Positions 50,327 to 59,900 of a stretch of DNA of 64,000 bases are shown here, in pieces. Position 1 is the first letter of the stretch. Each line of letters starts with the position of its first letter. Under the pieces are notes generated by a model, which saw only the letters and a list, made by a program, of their open reading frames with translations, was not told the DNA's origin and ran no database searches. Origin of the DNA: Microbulbifer harenosus (GTDB taxonomy: Bacteria > Pseudomonadota > Gammaproteobacteria > Pseudomonadales > Cellvibrionaceae); contig NZ_VANI01000007.1 in assembly GCF_005771435.1 (NCBI RefSeq), positions 180,149-244,148 of the forward strand, read 5' to 3'. The position numbers and the translations under genes were made by a program.

Positions 50327-53257
50327 TTATTTCTTCTTGCCGGATTTCTTTTTTGCGGATTTTTTCTGCGCAGCTTTTTTTGCCACCGCGGATTTCGCAG
50401 CCTTGTGTGCGGCCTTGCGCGCCGCTACCGCGGGGCGCTTGCCGCCCTTGCGGGTCGGGGTTTTGCTCGGGCCGCGTTTTTTTCTCGGCGGCTCGGCAGC
50501 GCTTTCGCCACCAGCTGCCGCAGACTCGGCTTCAGACGATGTGCCCCAGACCGATGGTTTCTCAGCGGATTGTTCCTCTGCGGAGGTCTTCCACACAGAC
50601 TTTTTGGGCGCAGGCTCGATCACTTCCGCTTCGTCGCTGTCCACTTTGCGCTTGCGCGCCGGGCGCGGTGCATCATCAGCGACGGCAGCGGTTTTCTTTT
50701 TCAGGCCAGCGCCCCAGGGGCTGGCCTTATCTGAGCCGGAACTGAAATCGGACTTGCCCTTGCGCTTGCGCTCCTGCTGGAACTCCACCGCCATTTCCAT
50801 GGCTCGACCGCTCACGCTAGTGGGCTCGGCGCCAGGTGCCGCGCTGGATTTTCTGGCCTTTGGCGCTCGGCGCGGCGTTTCATTTTCAACGGATGTTGCT
50901 GGTACTTCTGCGGACACGTCTGCGCCTTTCTTTGCTGTCTTGGGCTTGCGGTATTTCGGGTTGCGGTACGTCGGGCGCGGATGCAGCTCCACAAAGGTGA
51001 AGTCCACCTTGCGCTCCTCCAGATCCACCCGCGCCACCTGCACGGTGACGCCGTCGCCGAGGTGGAAACGCATTCCGCTGCGTTCGCCCACAAGGCGCTG
51101 CTGCGCCTGCTCGAACTGGTAGTAGTCCTTGGGCAGTGCGGTGACGTGAATCAGCCCCTCCACATACAGGTCGTCAATTTCCACGAACAGGCCGAAGCCG
51201 GTCACCGCGCTGATCACACCGCGAAACACCTCACCCACATGGTCCTGCAGGTATTCGCATTTGAGCCAGCTCACCACGTCGCGGGTGGCGTCGTCGGCGC
51301 GGCGCTCGGTCATGGAACAGTGTTCGCCGAGCTCCACCATGGCGGGGGGGCTATAGGGCAGGATTGCCTCGCGCGTGAGGGCGTGGGCACCGGGTGCCGG
51401 GCGGACTTTTTTCGCCACCGCGGCGGGATTGGCGCTGCCGTTGCGGACCAGCCAGCGCAGCCCGCGGTGCAGCAGCAGATCCGGGTAGCGGCGGATGGGC
51501 GAGGTAAAGTGCGCGTAGGCGCGGTAGTCGAGGCCGAAGTGACCGCGGTTTTCCGGCTGGTACACCGCCTGGTTCATCGAGCGCAGCAGCATGGTCTGGA
51601 TGATGTGGAAATCCGGGCGCCCTTCCACTTCCTGCAGCAGCGTTTGATAGTCGCTGGGCTGCGGCTCACTGCCACCCTCGAGACGCAGGCCGAGTTCGCC
51701 GAGATATTCGCGCACATTCTCCAGCCGCTCCTGCTTGGGAATGTCGTGCACGCGATACAGCGCCGGCAGTTCCGCCAGCTCCATCAGCTCCGCCGCACAC
51801 ACGTTGGCAGCGAGCATGCACTCCTCAATCATCTTGTGCGCGTCGTTGCGCACCACCGGCACAATGCGCTCGATCTTGCGCGCGGCATCGAAAATGATCC
51901 GCGTCTCGGTGGTTTCAAAGTCGATGGCACCGCGGCGGTCGCGCGCACCGCGCAGCGCCTTGTAAAGGTCGTGCAGGTTGTCGATATGCGGAGTGAGCGC
52001 CGCGTATTGCTTGCGCAGGCCGCTGTCGCGGTTGCCCCTCTCCTCCACCAGTTGACCCACCTGGGTATAGGTGAAGCGCGCATGACTGCGCATCACGCCC
52101 TCTAAAAACTGGTAATCCAGGATATTACCGACATCATCGATGCGCATTTCGCACACCATGCACAGGCGATCCACCTCCGGATTCAACGAGCACAGGCCGT
52201 TGGAGAGTTTCTCCGGCAGCATTGGCACCACGAAATCCGGGAAGTACACCGAGTTGCCGCGCTGGTGCGCCTCCACGTCCAGTGGCGTACCAACCGCTAC
52301 GTAATGGGAGACGTCGGCGATGGCCACCAGCAGTTTCCAGTTGCCGTCCGGCAACACTTCGCAGAACACCGCGTCGTCGAAGTCACGCGCGTCTTCGCCG
52401 TCGATGGTCACGAGCGGCAGCTGGCGCAGGTCGATGCGCGCCTTCCTGTCCTCTTCCAGCACCTCGTCGGCAATGCCTTCCACCTGCGCCAGCACCGCGG
52501 CGGGCCAGGTGTGGGGGATGCCGTAGTTGCGGATGGCGACGTCGATCTCCATGCCGGGCGCCAGGTGGTCGCCGAGCACTTCGCTCACCTCACCCTGGGG
52601 CAGATTGTCGCGGCCGGGTTGCACGGTGATATCCACCACCACGTACTGGCCGCTCTCGGCCTCGCCGCACTTGCCCTCCGCGACCATGATGTCGAGGTTG
52701 ATACGCGGGTTGTCCGGGCGCACAAAGCACACACCATCTTCGCGGTACAGGCGCCCGGCAAGCTGGTGAGTGTTGTGTTTGATGACCCGCACCACAGCGC
52801 CCTCGCGCTTGCCGCGGAATCCCCCGGGGGTCTCGCGCACCAGCACTTCGTCGCCGTCGAACACCTTGCGCATCTGGCGGTGGGACAGATAGAGGTCGTC
52901 GCTGCCGTCGCCGGGAGAGACGAAGCCGAAACCGTCGCGGTGGCCGATGACACGGCCGCGCACCAGACTCATCTTGTCGAGTACACCGAAGTCGCCGGCG
53001 CGGTTGCTGGCGATCTGGCCGTCGCGGCTCATGGCGATCAGGCGGCGGCGCACGCCCTCGCGGCGGTCTTCGTCATCGAGGCTCAGCAGGTCTGCCACCG
53101 CTTCCCAGGAGACCGGGCCGGGCTGCTGTTCCAGCAGATCTAACAGGAATTCGCGGCTGGGGATGGGTTTGTCGTACTTCTCCGCCTCGCGCTCCGCGTG
53201 GGGATCTTCGGTGATAACGGAGGGTTTAGGTTTGTCTTGCTTCAAAACAGCTTCCAT
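50327..53257 (-). CDS. rnr: Ribonuclease R with long basic tail
   Basis: The 976-residue 3'-5' exoribonuclease degrades structured RNA. Domains in order are an N-terminal HTH (about 25-100), cold-shock domains (GHRDGFGFVSPGDG), the RNB catalytic domain with IDGEDARDFDDAVFCEVL and its metal-binding Asps, and the S1 domain (EVFRGVISAVTGFGLFVEID). It exceeds E. coli RNase R (813) by about 160 residues, due to a Lys/Ala/Ser-rich C-terminal tail from about residue 780 ending KKAAQKKSAKKKSGKKK. In E. coli a shorter Lys tail affects ribosome and substrate binding. Second member of the tRNA-Leu / rnr / rlmB group. Confidence 0.96.
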   Translation of the reverse strand: MEAVLKQDKPKPSVITEDPHAEREAEKYDKPIPSREFLLDLLEQQPGPVSWEAVADLLSLDDEDRREGVRRRLIAMSRDGQIASNRAGDFGVLDKMSLVRGRVIGHRDGFGFVSPGDGSDDLYLSHRQMRKVFDGDEVLVRETPGGFRGKREGAVVRVIKHNTHQLAGRLYREDGVCFVRPDNPRINLDIMVAEGKCGEAESGQYVVVDITVQPGRDNLPQGEVSEVLGDHLAPGMEIDVAIRNYGIPHTWPAAVLAQVEGIADEVLEEDRKARIDLRQLPLVTIDGEDARDFDDAVFCEVLPDGNWKLLVAIADVSHYVAVGTPLDVEAHQRGNSVYFPDFVVPMLPEKLSNGLCSLNPEVDRLCMVCEMRIDDVGNILDYQFLEGVMRSHARFTYTQVGQLVEERGNRDSGLRKQYAALTPHIDNLHDLYKALRGARDRRGAIDFETTETRIIFDAARKIERIVPVVRNDAHKMIEECMLAANVCAAELMELAELPALYRVHDIPKQERLENVREYLGELGLRLEGGSEPQPSDYQTLLQEVEGRPDFHIIQTMLLRSMNQAVYQPENRGHFGLDYRAYAHFTSPIRRYPDLLLHRGLRWLVRNGSANPAAVAKKVRPAPGAHALTREAILPYSPPAMVELGEHCSMTERRADDATRDVVSWLKCEYLQDHVGEVFRGVISAVTGFGLFVEIDDLYVEGLIHVTALPKDYYQFEQAQQRLVGERSGMRFHLGDGVTVQVARVDLEERKVDFTFVELHPRPTYRNPKYRKPKTAKKGADVSAEVPATSVENETPRRAPKARKSSAAPGAEPTSVSGRAMEMAVEFQQERKRKGKSDFSSGSDKASPWGAGLKKKTAAVADDAPRPARKRKVDSDEAEVIEPAPKKSVWKTSAEEQSAEKPSVWGTSSEAESAAAGGESAAEPPRKKRGPSKTPTRKGGKRPAVAARKAAHKAAKSAVAKKAAQKKSAKKKSGKKK

Positions 53258-53502
53258 TGTTCTGCGATCGAGCGCGCGGTCTGCACGGCCCCGGTAGGCG
53301 CCCGGCGCAGTCGTGTGAGTGGGTGCAACGATCCGATCCAGTTGTCAGGATGGGTTCTGGAGTGGCGAATGCCGATAGCGGTCGGGCCACCGCTGGTGTT
53401 GCACATTGCGCGAGTATAAGCGATTTAGCGGCCATTTCCCGACCGGTTTTCTCGGGCGAATGGGGACGGCGCCAGCTGTCGGATCAAATGCCGCAAAAAG
53501 CG

Positions 53503-53531
53503 TTGACACCCCCGGACCAAATCAATATAGT
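53503..53531 (+). promoter_or_regulatory. Sigma70 promoter of tRNA-Leu copy 1
   Basis: TTGACA (53503-53508), 17-bp spacer, TATAGT (53526-53531), then a GC-rich discriminator GCGCG typical of stringently controlled stable RNA genes. Confidence 0.9.
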
Positions 53532-53540
53532 GCGCGTCCT

Positions 53541-53558
53541 CAACGGAGCACACCGTTG
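53541..53558 (+). other. 5' leader hairpin of tRNA-Leu copy 1
   Basis: CAACGG (53541-53546) pairs with CCGTTG (53553-53558) around AGCACA, four bases before the mature tRNA 5' end. Copy 2 has CGGCGG/CCGCCG at the same place, with two compensatory base-pair changes. Confidence 0.7.
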
Positions 53559-53562
53559 ATTT

Positions 53563-53649
53563 GCCCAGGTGGCGGAATTGGTAGACGCGCTAGCTTCAGG
53601 TGCTAGTGGCCTTACGGTCGTGGAAGTTCAAGTCTTCTCCTGGGCACCA
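53563..53649 (+). tRNA. tRNA-Leu (anticodon CAG), copy 1
   Basis: An 87-nt gene including encoded CCA: acceptor GCCCAGG/CCTGGGC, D arm, anticodon stem CTAGC/GCTAG with loop TTCAGGT (anticodon CAG, reading CUG), a long variable arm (TGGCCTTACGGTCGT region) typical of class II tRNAs, and T-arm GTTCAAGTC. It is divergent from rnr and convergent with ppc. Confidence 0.97.
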
Positions 53650-53660
53650 TATCCGCAAAA

Positions 53661-53690
53661 AAGGCCGACTCGAAAGAGTCGGCCTTTTTT
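53661..53690. terminator. Terminator of tRNA-Leu copy 1, also usable for ppc
   Basis: AAGGCCGACTC (53661-53671), loop GAAA, GAGTCGGCCTT (53676-53686), with T-run on the plus strand and A-run on the other side. It sits between the converging tRNA and ppc genes. Confidence 0.9.
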
Positions 53691-53775
53691 ATTGCTCGCG
53701 TATCGCACTTGGCTGATCCCGTAGCGGCGCTGCTGCCGGAGGGCAGCAGCGTCTTCGCATCCTGATTCCGAGCGC

Positions 53776-56433
53776 TTAACCCGTGTTGCGCATCCCCGCC
53801 GCAATCCCCGCGATCGTCACCATCAGCGCGCTCTCCAGCACCGGGTCCTCCTCGCGAGTGCGCAGGCGCGCCATTAGCTCCGCCTGCAGCAGGTGCAGCG
53901 GATCGGTATAGGGATCGCGCACACGGATGGACCAGCGCATCACCGGATTGTTGTCCAGCAGATCCTTGCGCCCGGTGAGCTGGCTCAGGGCGGCAACGGT
54001 GCGTGCCAGGCGGCTGCGCAACTCAACACCCAGCCGCTGCAGCTCCGGGTCGTCCGTCAGCCGCTCTTCGTACCAGAGCGCCACGCGGGTGTCGGACTTG
54101 GCCAGCACCATCTCCAGCATATCCACCACAGTCTGGAAAAAGGGCCACTGCTCGCTCATGGCGCGCAGGGTATCCGGGGCATTTTCCAGGCCGGTTTCCA
54201 GCGCCGCACCGGTGCCGAGCCAGGCTGGCAGCATCAGGCGCATCTGGGTCCAGGCAAACACCCAGGGAATCGCGCGCAGGGTTTCCACCCCCCCGCCAGG
54301 TTTGCGCCGCGCCGGGCGGCTGCCCAAGGCCAGGCGGCTGAGTTCGGTCTCGGGGGTGACGGTGCGCAGGTAAGACACCAGCGCCGGGTCGTCGCGCACC
54401 ACCTCGCGGTAGGCGCGCACGGACGCCTGGGTCAGGCGGTCCATTTCCGCGCGCCACTCCGGGCGTGGTTCCGCCGGCGGCAACAAGGTCGCCTCCAGGG
54501 TTGCGGCCATGTACTGCTCGAGGTTGTAGGCGGCCACAGACGGGCGGCCGTACTTGAAGCGGATCATCTCGCCCTGCTCGGTTACACGGATACGCCCGGC
54601 CACGGAGCCCGGTGGCTGCGACATCAGCGCCATGCGGGTGGGCGAGCCACCGCGGGAGATGGAGCCGCCGCGGCCGTGGAACAGGGTCAGGGGAATGCCG
54701 TGCTCGCGGAAAATGCCGGTGAGCGCCTCCTGCGCGCGGAACTGCGCCCAGGCTGCGCCGAGGAAGCCCGCGTCCTTGGCGGAATCCGAGTAGCCGATCA
54801 TCACCTCCTGGCCGGACTTCACGCGCTCGCGATAGAACGGAATCTCCAGCAGGGCACTCATGGTGCCGAAGGCGTTGTTGAGGTCGTCCAGCGTTTCGAA
54901 CAACGGCACCACGCGCATGGGCTCGCGCACACCGGCGATCTTCTGCAGCAACATTACCGCCAGCACATCGGAAGACGTTTTCGCCATGGAAATGACGTAG
55001 GCCCCAAGCCCCTCCGGCCCCTGCTCGGCGATCACCTTGCAGGTATCGAGCACCTCGCGCACCTCATCGGTACAAAATTCGCTCTGATAGAAAGCGCCGT
55101 TGACCAGCGGGCGACGGCTTTCCAGCTCCGCCAGCAGAAACTTCTGCTTTACCTTCTCGCCCCAGCTGGCGTAGCTGCCGAGGTCCAGATAGCGGGTGAT
55201 GGCGTCGATTACATTGGCGTGGCGGGTGGACTCCTGGCGCACATCCAGCTTCAGCAGGGTGATGCCGAAGCAGTTCAGGCGGCGCAGGGTGTCTTTCAGC
55301 TGACCGTCGGCAATGGCGCCGAGACCCACCTCGCGCAGAGAGCGGTCGATCAGGCTCAGCTCGCTGTATAGTTCGCGGCCACTGGCATATATCTCGCCCT
55401 CGGGTTCGAGGCCGCCGTTGACCCGCGCCTCCATTAGGGCGCGGGTATTGCGCAGACAGTCGCGCACTTCGCGCAACAGCAGCCGGTAGGGCTCCTGACT
55501 GGGGCCGGTGCGGGCCAGCAGTTCTTCGCTGGCGCGATGCATGGACAGGTCAGCCAGCAGGCTTTCCACATCCCGCAGGTAGAGGTCGGCGGCCATCCAG
55601 CGCGCCAGGGTCAGCACTTGGCGGGTCACTCTCGCGGTGACATTCGGGTTGCCATCGCGGTCGCCGCCCATCCAGGAGGCGAAGCGCACCGGCACCCAAT
55701 CCGCGGGCAGCGGATCGAACCCGGCCAGTGCCAACTCGCCCTCGATATCGCGCATGCCCTGCGGCACGGCCTGCCACAGGGACTGTTCAATCGTGGCAAA
55801 ACCCCACTTGGCCTCATCCACGGGGGTCGGGCGCTCGCGGCGGATTTCATCGGTGCTCCAGGCCGAGAGGATCTGCTCGCGCAACAGGCGGCGCAGGAGT
55901 TCCTCCTCTTCCGGCGTGGTGTCAGGGCGGTCCAGTTCGGTCAGCAGATTGGCGATCTGGTCGTACTTGCGGATCAGGGTGCGGCGGGTAACCTCGGTGG
56001 GGTGCGCGGTGAGCACCAGCTCCACCGACAGCTCGGACAGTGTCTTACGGATCTTGTCCTGGCTTACATTGGCGCTCTTCAGTTCCGCCAGTACCTGGCG
56101 CAGGCCGCGGTCGGTATCCGGATCGCCGGGGAAGCGCTCGTGGCGGCGGCGCAAGCGTTCGCGGTGGCGCTGCTCAGCAATATTCGCGAGGTTCAGGAAC
56201 TGGCTGAAAGCGCGCGCCACTTCCAGCAGCGTTTCGTCATCCAGCGGATCCAACAGCTCCCGTAGTTTTCCTACAGGCATTTCCCCATGACTGCGGCTCT
56301 CGACCGCAACCTGCCGAATGGTCTCCACCGTGTCGTACAGCGCACCGCCGGCCTGGGCTCGCAACACGGCGCCGAGCTCCTCTCCGAGCAGTCGAACATC
56401 TTCTCTTAACGGAGCATTTTGGTCTTGATCCAC
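53776..56433 (-). CDS. ppc: Phosphoenolpyruvate carboxylase
   Basis: The 885-residue enzyme carboxylates PEP to oxaloacetate to refill the TCA cycle. Conserved sites are the catalytic His in LVLTAHPTEVTRRTL, VPVRFASWMGGDRDGNP, FHGRGGSISRGGSPT with the mobile loop, and the C-terminal MRNTG. Length and end are normal for the bacterial type. It is bracketed by two identical tRNA-Leu genes and transcribed towards the first. Confidence 0.97.
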   Translation of the reverse strand: MDQDQNAPLREDVRLLGEELGAVLRAQAGGALYDTVETIRQVAVESRSHGEMPVGKLRELLDPLDDETLLEVARAFSQFLNLANIAEQRHRERLRRRHERFPGDPDTDRGLRQVLAELKSANVSQDKIRKTLSELSVELVLTAHPTEVTRRTLIRKYDQIANLLTELDRPDTTPEEEELLRRLLREQILSAWSTDEIRRERPTPVDEAKWGFATIEQSLWQAVPQGMRDIEGELALAGFDPLPADWVPVRFASWMGGDRDGNPNVTARVTRQVLTLARWMAADLYLRDVESLLADLSMHRASEELLARTGPSQEPYRLLLREVRDCLRNTRALMEARVNGGLEPEGEIYASGRELYSELSLIDRSLREVGLGAIADGQLKDTLRRLNCFGITLLKLDVRQESTRHANVIDAITRYLDLGSYASWGEKVKQKFLLAELESRRPLVNGAFYQSEFCTDEVREVLDTCKVIAEQGPEGLGAYVISMAKTSSDVLAVMLLQKIAGVREPMRVVPLFETLDDLNNAFGTMSALLEIPFYRERVKSGQEVMIGYSDSAKDAGFLGAAWAQFRAQEALTGIFREHGIPLTLFHGRGGSISRGGSPTRMALMSQPPGSVAGRIRVTEQGEMIRFKYGRPSVAAYNLEQYMAATLEATLLPPAEPRPEWRAEMDRLTQASVRAYREVVRDDPALVSYLRTVTPETELSRLALGSRPARRKPGGGVETLRAIPWVFAWTQMRLMLPAWLGTGAALETGLENAPDTLRAMSEQWPFFQTVVDMLEMVLAKSDTRVALWYEERLTDDPELQRLGVELRSRLARTVAALSQLTGRKDLLDNNPVMRWSIRVRDPYTDPLHLLQAELMARLRTREEDPVLESALMVTIAGIAAGMRNTG

Positions 56434-56622
56434 GAAATACCTCCCCTTTACAGAATTTACTTTCGACGCATTTTTACATATTTCACGTCAGAGATTGATG
56501 CCCCTGACAATTTTTTGTAAAAAAACTACATAAAAGCACGCATACCCGACCCTTCTCCGGCTCCGCTTTTACGAGATATACCTACCAGTATCCAGAAGGT
56601 ACAAACAGGCCACAACGGACAA

Positions 56623-56650
56623 TTGACACGCCGCAGAAAACGGCTATAGT
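56623..56650 (+). promoter_or_regulatory. Sigma70 promoter of tRNA-Leu copy 2
   Basis: TTGACA (56623-56628), 16-bp spacer, TATAGT (56645-56650), then GCGC. The spacer sequence is unrelated to that of copy 1. Confidence 0.87.
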
Positions 56651-56659
56651 GCGCAGCCT

Positions 56660-56677
56660 CGGCGGAACGCACCGCCG
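56660..56677 (+). other. 5' leader hairpin of tRNA-Leu copy 2
   Basis: CGGCGG (56660-56665) pairs with CCGCCG (56672-56677) around AACGCA, four bases before the mature 5' end. It matches the hairpin of copy 1 in position and shape but not in sequence. Confidence 0.7.
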
Positions 56678-56681
56678 TTTT

Positions 56682-56768
56682 GCCCAGGTGGCGGAATTGG
56701 TAGACGCGCTAGCTTCAGGTGCTAGTGGCCTTACGGTCGTGGAAGTTCAAGTCTTCTCCTGGGCACCA
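56682..56768 (+). tRNA. tRNA-Leu (anticodon CAG), copy 2
   Basis: An 87-nt gene identical to copy 1 at 53563-53649, including CCA. A strong terminator follows 13 bases later. Two adjacent CUG-reading genes fit the heavy use of CTG codons seen in this window. Confidence 0.97.
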
Positions 56769-56780
56769 TATTCGCAATAA

Positions 56781-56813
56781 AAAAGGCCAGCTCGAGAGAG
56801 CTGGCCTTTTTTT
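56781..56813. terminator. Terminator of tRNA-Leu copy 2
   Basis: AAAAGGCCAGCTC (56781-56793), loop GAGA, GAGCTGGCCTTTT (56798-56810), then TTT. It may also end the giant gene coming from the other side. Confidence 0.9.
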
Positions 56814-56903
56814 ATTGTCCACACCATTGTCCGCACCGGTATGTAGTACCGTAACGGATCAGCGCAGGCGGGCCACTGGGGGTACCCCAGTGACCTCTGC
56901 CGA

Positions 56904-59900
56904 TCAGTTGCCGCCAACCGCCATAGGCTGCTTGCGGCGGCGCTCATCCTCACCCTCGTCCATCGGCACCAGCTCACCACCCAGCAGGCGCACTTCCGGC
57001 AGGTTCAGTACGTCGATGCCGAGACTGTAGGGCGTTACTTCACTGAAGATACCCGGGTCCAGTTGGGCAATGTCATCCACCGGATTCTGGATAACAGACT
57101 TCAATCCCTGCGAAGTCTGGGCACTGGCGATGGAGGCATTCTTGTTGCCCGTTGCCGTGAATTCCGGCTGTTGCCCCAGGAACGCGGGATCAAAGTAATT
57201 GAGTGCCACCAGATCCACGGTTCCGGTGGCATCCATCCGCAGCGGCTTGATGACTTCACCGACATTGCCCCACACGTGCGGCTCATATCCCAGCACGATA
57301 TTGCCGGCGGTAATGTGGGTATCGCGGAAATTCGCCGCCGTCAGCAAACCGAATGAGGAACTGGCGAGTGAAACATTGCCCCGCCCCGCATTGATCTGGC
57401 CGATCTCCAGGTCGTCTTTCTCAAGCACAGTCACATTGATATCGCCCGCGCTGGATCTCACGGAGAGCGATTGCAGCTCGGACTCGATATCCAGATCCCC
57501 CGCCAACGTGAGGTCCGCAGCGAGAGCCCGCAGCGAACCGCCAATGGTTGCCGCTGAACTGCTCTGCAGGGTCAGATCGCCATCGGCATTGTATTCAAGC
57601 GCCATCCCCGCAGCCGCGAAGTTGACCCCCGCACTGTCTTGCGACGCAGTGAAGTCCAATTGCTGGCTGGTGACCAGATTCAGGCCGCCTGTGGTATCGC
57701 GCAGCTGCTCAAACCCGGTAAAAGCGAACTCGCCCACCGTGTTACGCGCGGTGCTGCTGCCAGTAATCCGCCACTGCTGGCCGGCCAGCTGCATCACCAG
57801 CTGATCACTACCCGCACCGGCGGAGAGTGTTGCCGGCTGGGTGCCGGCGAGGATCTGCACCTGGTCATCCCCATCGCCCAGCAGCAGGGAGTTGAGCAGC
57901 GCGCCATTCATGTAGACGATGTCGTTGCCGGCACCGGTGTCCAGCGCGCTCAGTGCACCGCCATTCAGATTGAAGGTGTCGGCGCCCGCGCCGGCAACGA
58001 TCTGCTCAAAACCGCTAAAGGCCAGTGAAGACTGCCCGTCGCTCAGGGTTCCAGACCTACTGTCCAGGGTCCAGCTCAACTCCGCATCCACGCCGTGGAG
58101 TGTGTCGTCACCGCTGCCGGCGGCGATAGATTGGAGCCCGGCGAAATCCACGCCGCCGATATTCAGGCTCGTCGGAGAGGACAGGAAATAATCGGTGGCA
58201 AACGCCGGCCCGGCATAGGCGCCAGTGTTCTGGACCTGCTCAATGTTTTCGAACAGTACGGTAATGCTTTCCAACGTCGCCAACGCGGCTCCATCCACCA
58301 GTGCGCCACCTTGGGCAACAGAGGCCCAATTCTGCCCGCTGCCGCTGACCGAATCTCGGCCACCACCGGCGTCCACGCTGGCGATGCCTTCGAAGCCAAT
58401 ACCCGAAACGGCGATCTCACCGTTCGCATTGAGGGCAAAAGCTTCATCAGCAGAGGAACCGAGGAGCGTGTCGGAGCCCCCGTTGCCCTCCACGGCGCCG
58501 ATACCACTGAACTGAATACCAGCGGTACTCAGCTCACCATCCACACCGGTCAACGCAAACTGCTCAGCAGCACTGGTTCCGGTAAGTACTGCGTTATCGG
58601 CATTTACACGGTCAATCCCATGGAAGGCTACGCCGTTGGCACTCACCTGCCCGCCGCTGGCGAGCTGCCAATTGCCCGCGCTGCTGGTGACCTCATTGCC
58701 ACCTTCACCACCGGCGTACACTTCCGCAACGCGGTCGAATATGAGTCCGAAGACTGAAATCTCTGCACCATCAGCACTCAGGAAAAAGCTCTCGGAAATG
58801 TCGTTCTGGCTCGCATCCACCAAGGCCGCATCGGTTCCGATCTGCTCAATGGCGCTGAAAGTGATTCCGGATACCGAGGCGCTGCCCGCTGTGGAGCCCA
58901 GCTCCCAGCGCTCGCCGCTCTCCGTTTCCACACGATCGGTACGGGCGCCCGCCCTCACCGACTGGATATCCGCAAACGCGATCCCCCCCGCCTGCACGCT
59001 TCCGTCGCTTGCAAGCACATACAGGGAATCGCTATCTGCACCCTGAATTACACCACTGCCTCCGGTGACCTGTTCAAGGCCAGTGAACGCAATCTCAGCA
59101 TGGGTCAGCGACCCGGATTCCGGACTGAGCAGCCAGTCGTGGCTGGCATCGCCCGCAACGGTATCCGATCCTGCACCTGCAGCTACCGCAGAAACTCCAC
59201 TGAAATTCATGCCACTTGTGGACAATGAATTAGTACCGGATACGGTAAATACATCATCGCCACTGGTTCCGGTCAGCGCGCCGGTGTCAGAAACAGAGGT
59301 CACGCCGGAAACGAAGATTCCACCACTGGTGGCTTCACCCGCCCCCTCCACAGTGACGCCGTTCCAGGCCTGCAAGTTGGTGCTGCCATCCAGAGTCAGG
59401 CTTTTGAGCCCCGTGAAACTGACGGTACCGGAGGTGACACTGCCATTTGCGGTAATTTGCGCATTATCTTGCCCACTTACCGCGAGGCTCGCATTCTGCC
59501 CCTGGAATAGCTCGATACCTGCAAAGCGAATACCGTCGTGTTGCACACCGCTGTCGGCATCCAGCTCATAGCCGTGATCAGCACGGGAGAGCACTGTGTC
59601 ATCTCCGGTACCGGCAGCGACCGACGTCAGACCGCTGAATGCGATTCCATTGGCTCTCAACGCCCCCGCGCCCGATAGGACAAACGTATCGGCGCCACTG
59701 GAACCCGCCAGCGCCGCGGCAGTTACACTATCGATTCCGCTAAAGTTGATACCACTGGTATTGATCCCACCGACAGCTGCCGCGAGGGCAACCTCGGCAA
59801 TGGCACTCACATGGTCGGTGCCGCCTGCGGCGCCAATCGAGTGAATACCATTAAACGTGACATCACCTATCCCAACCTGATTCGTGCCGAGCACCGCGAA

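Noticed and set aside
53893..55371. 492-codon plus-strand frame opposite ppc
   Set aside because: Shadow of ppc. Composition dominated by Gln, His, Ala and Arg with no domain.
56874..56892. Hairpin CACTGGGG-GTA-CCCCAGTG after the giant gene as a terminator
   Set aside because: No T-run follows on the minus strand; the tRNA terminator further on is a better candidate.
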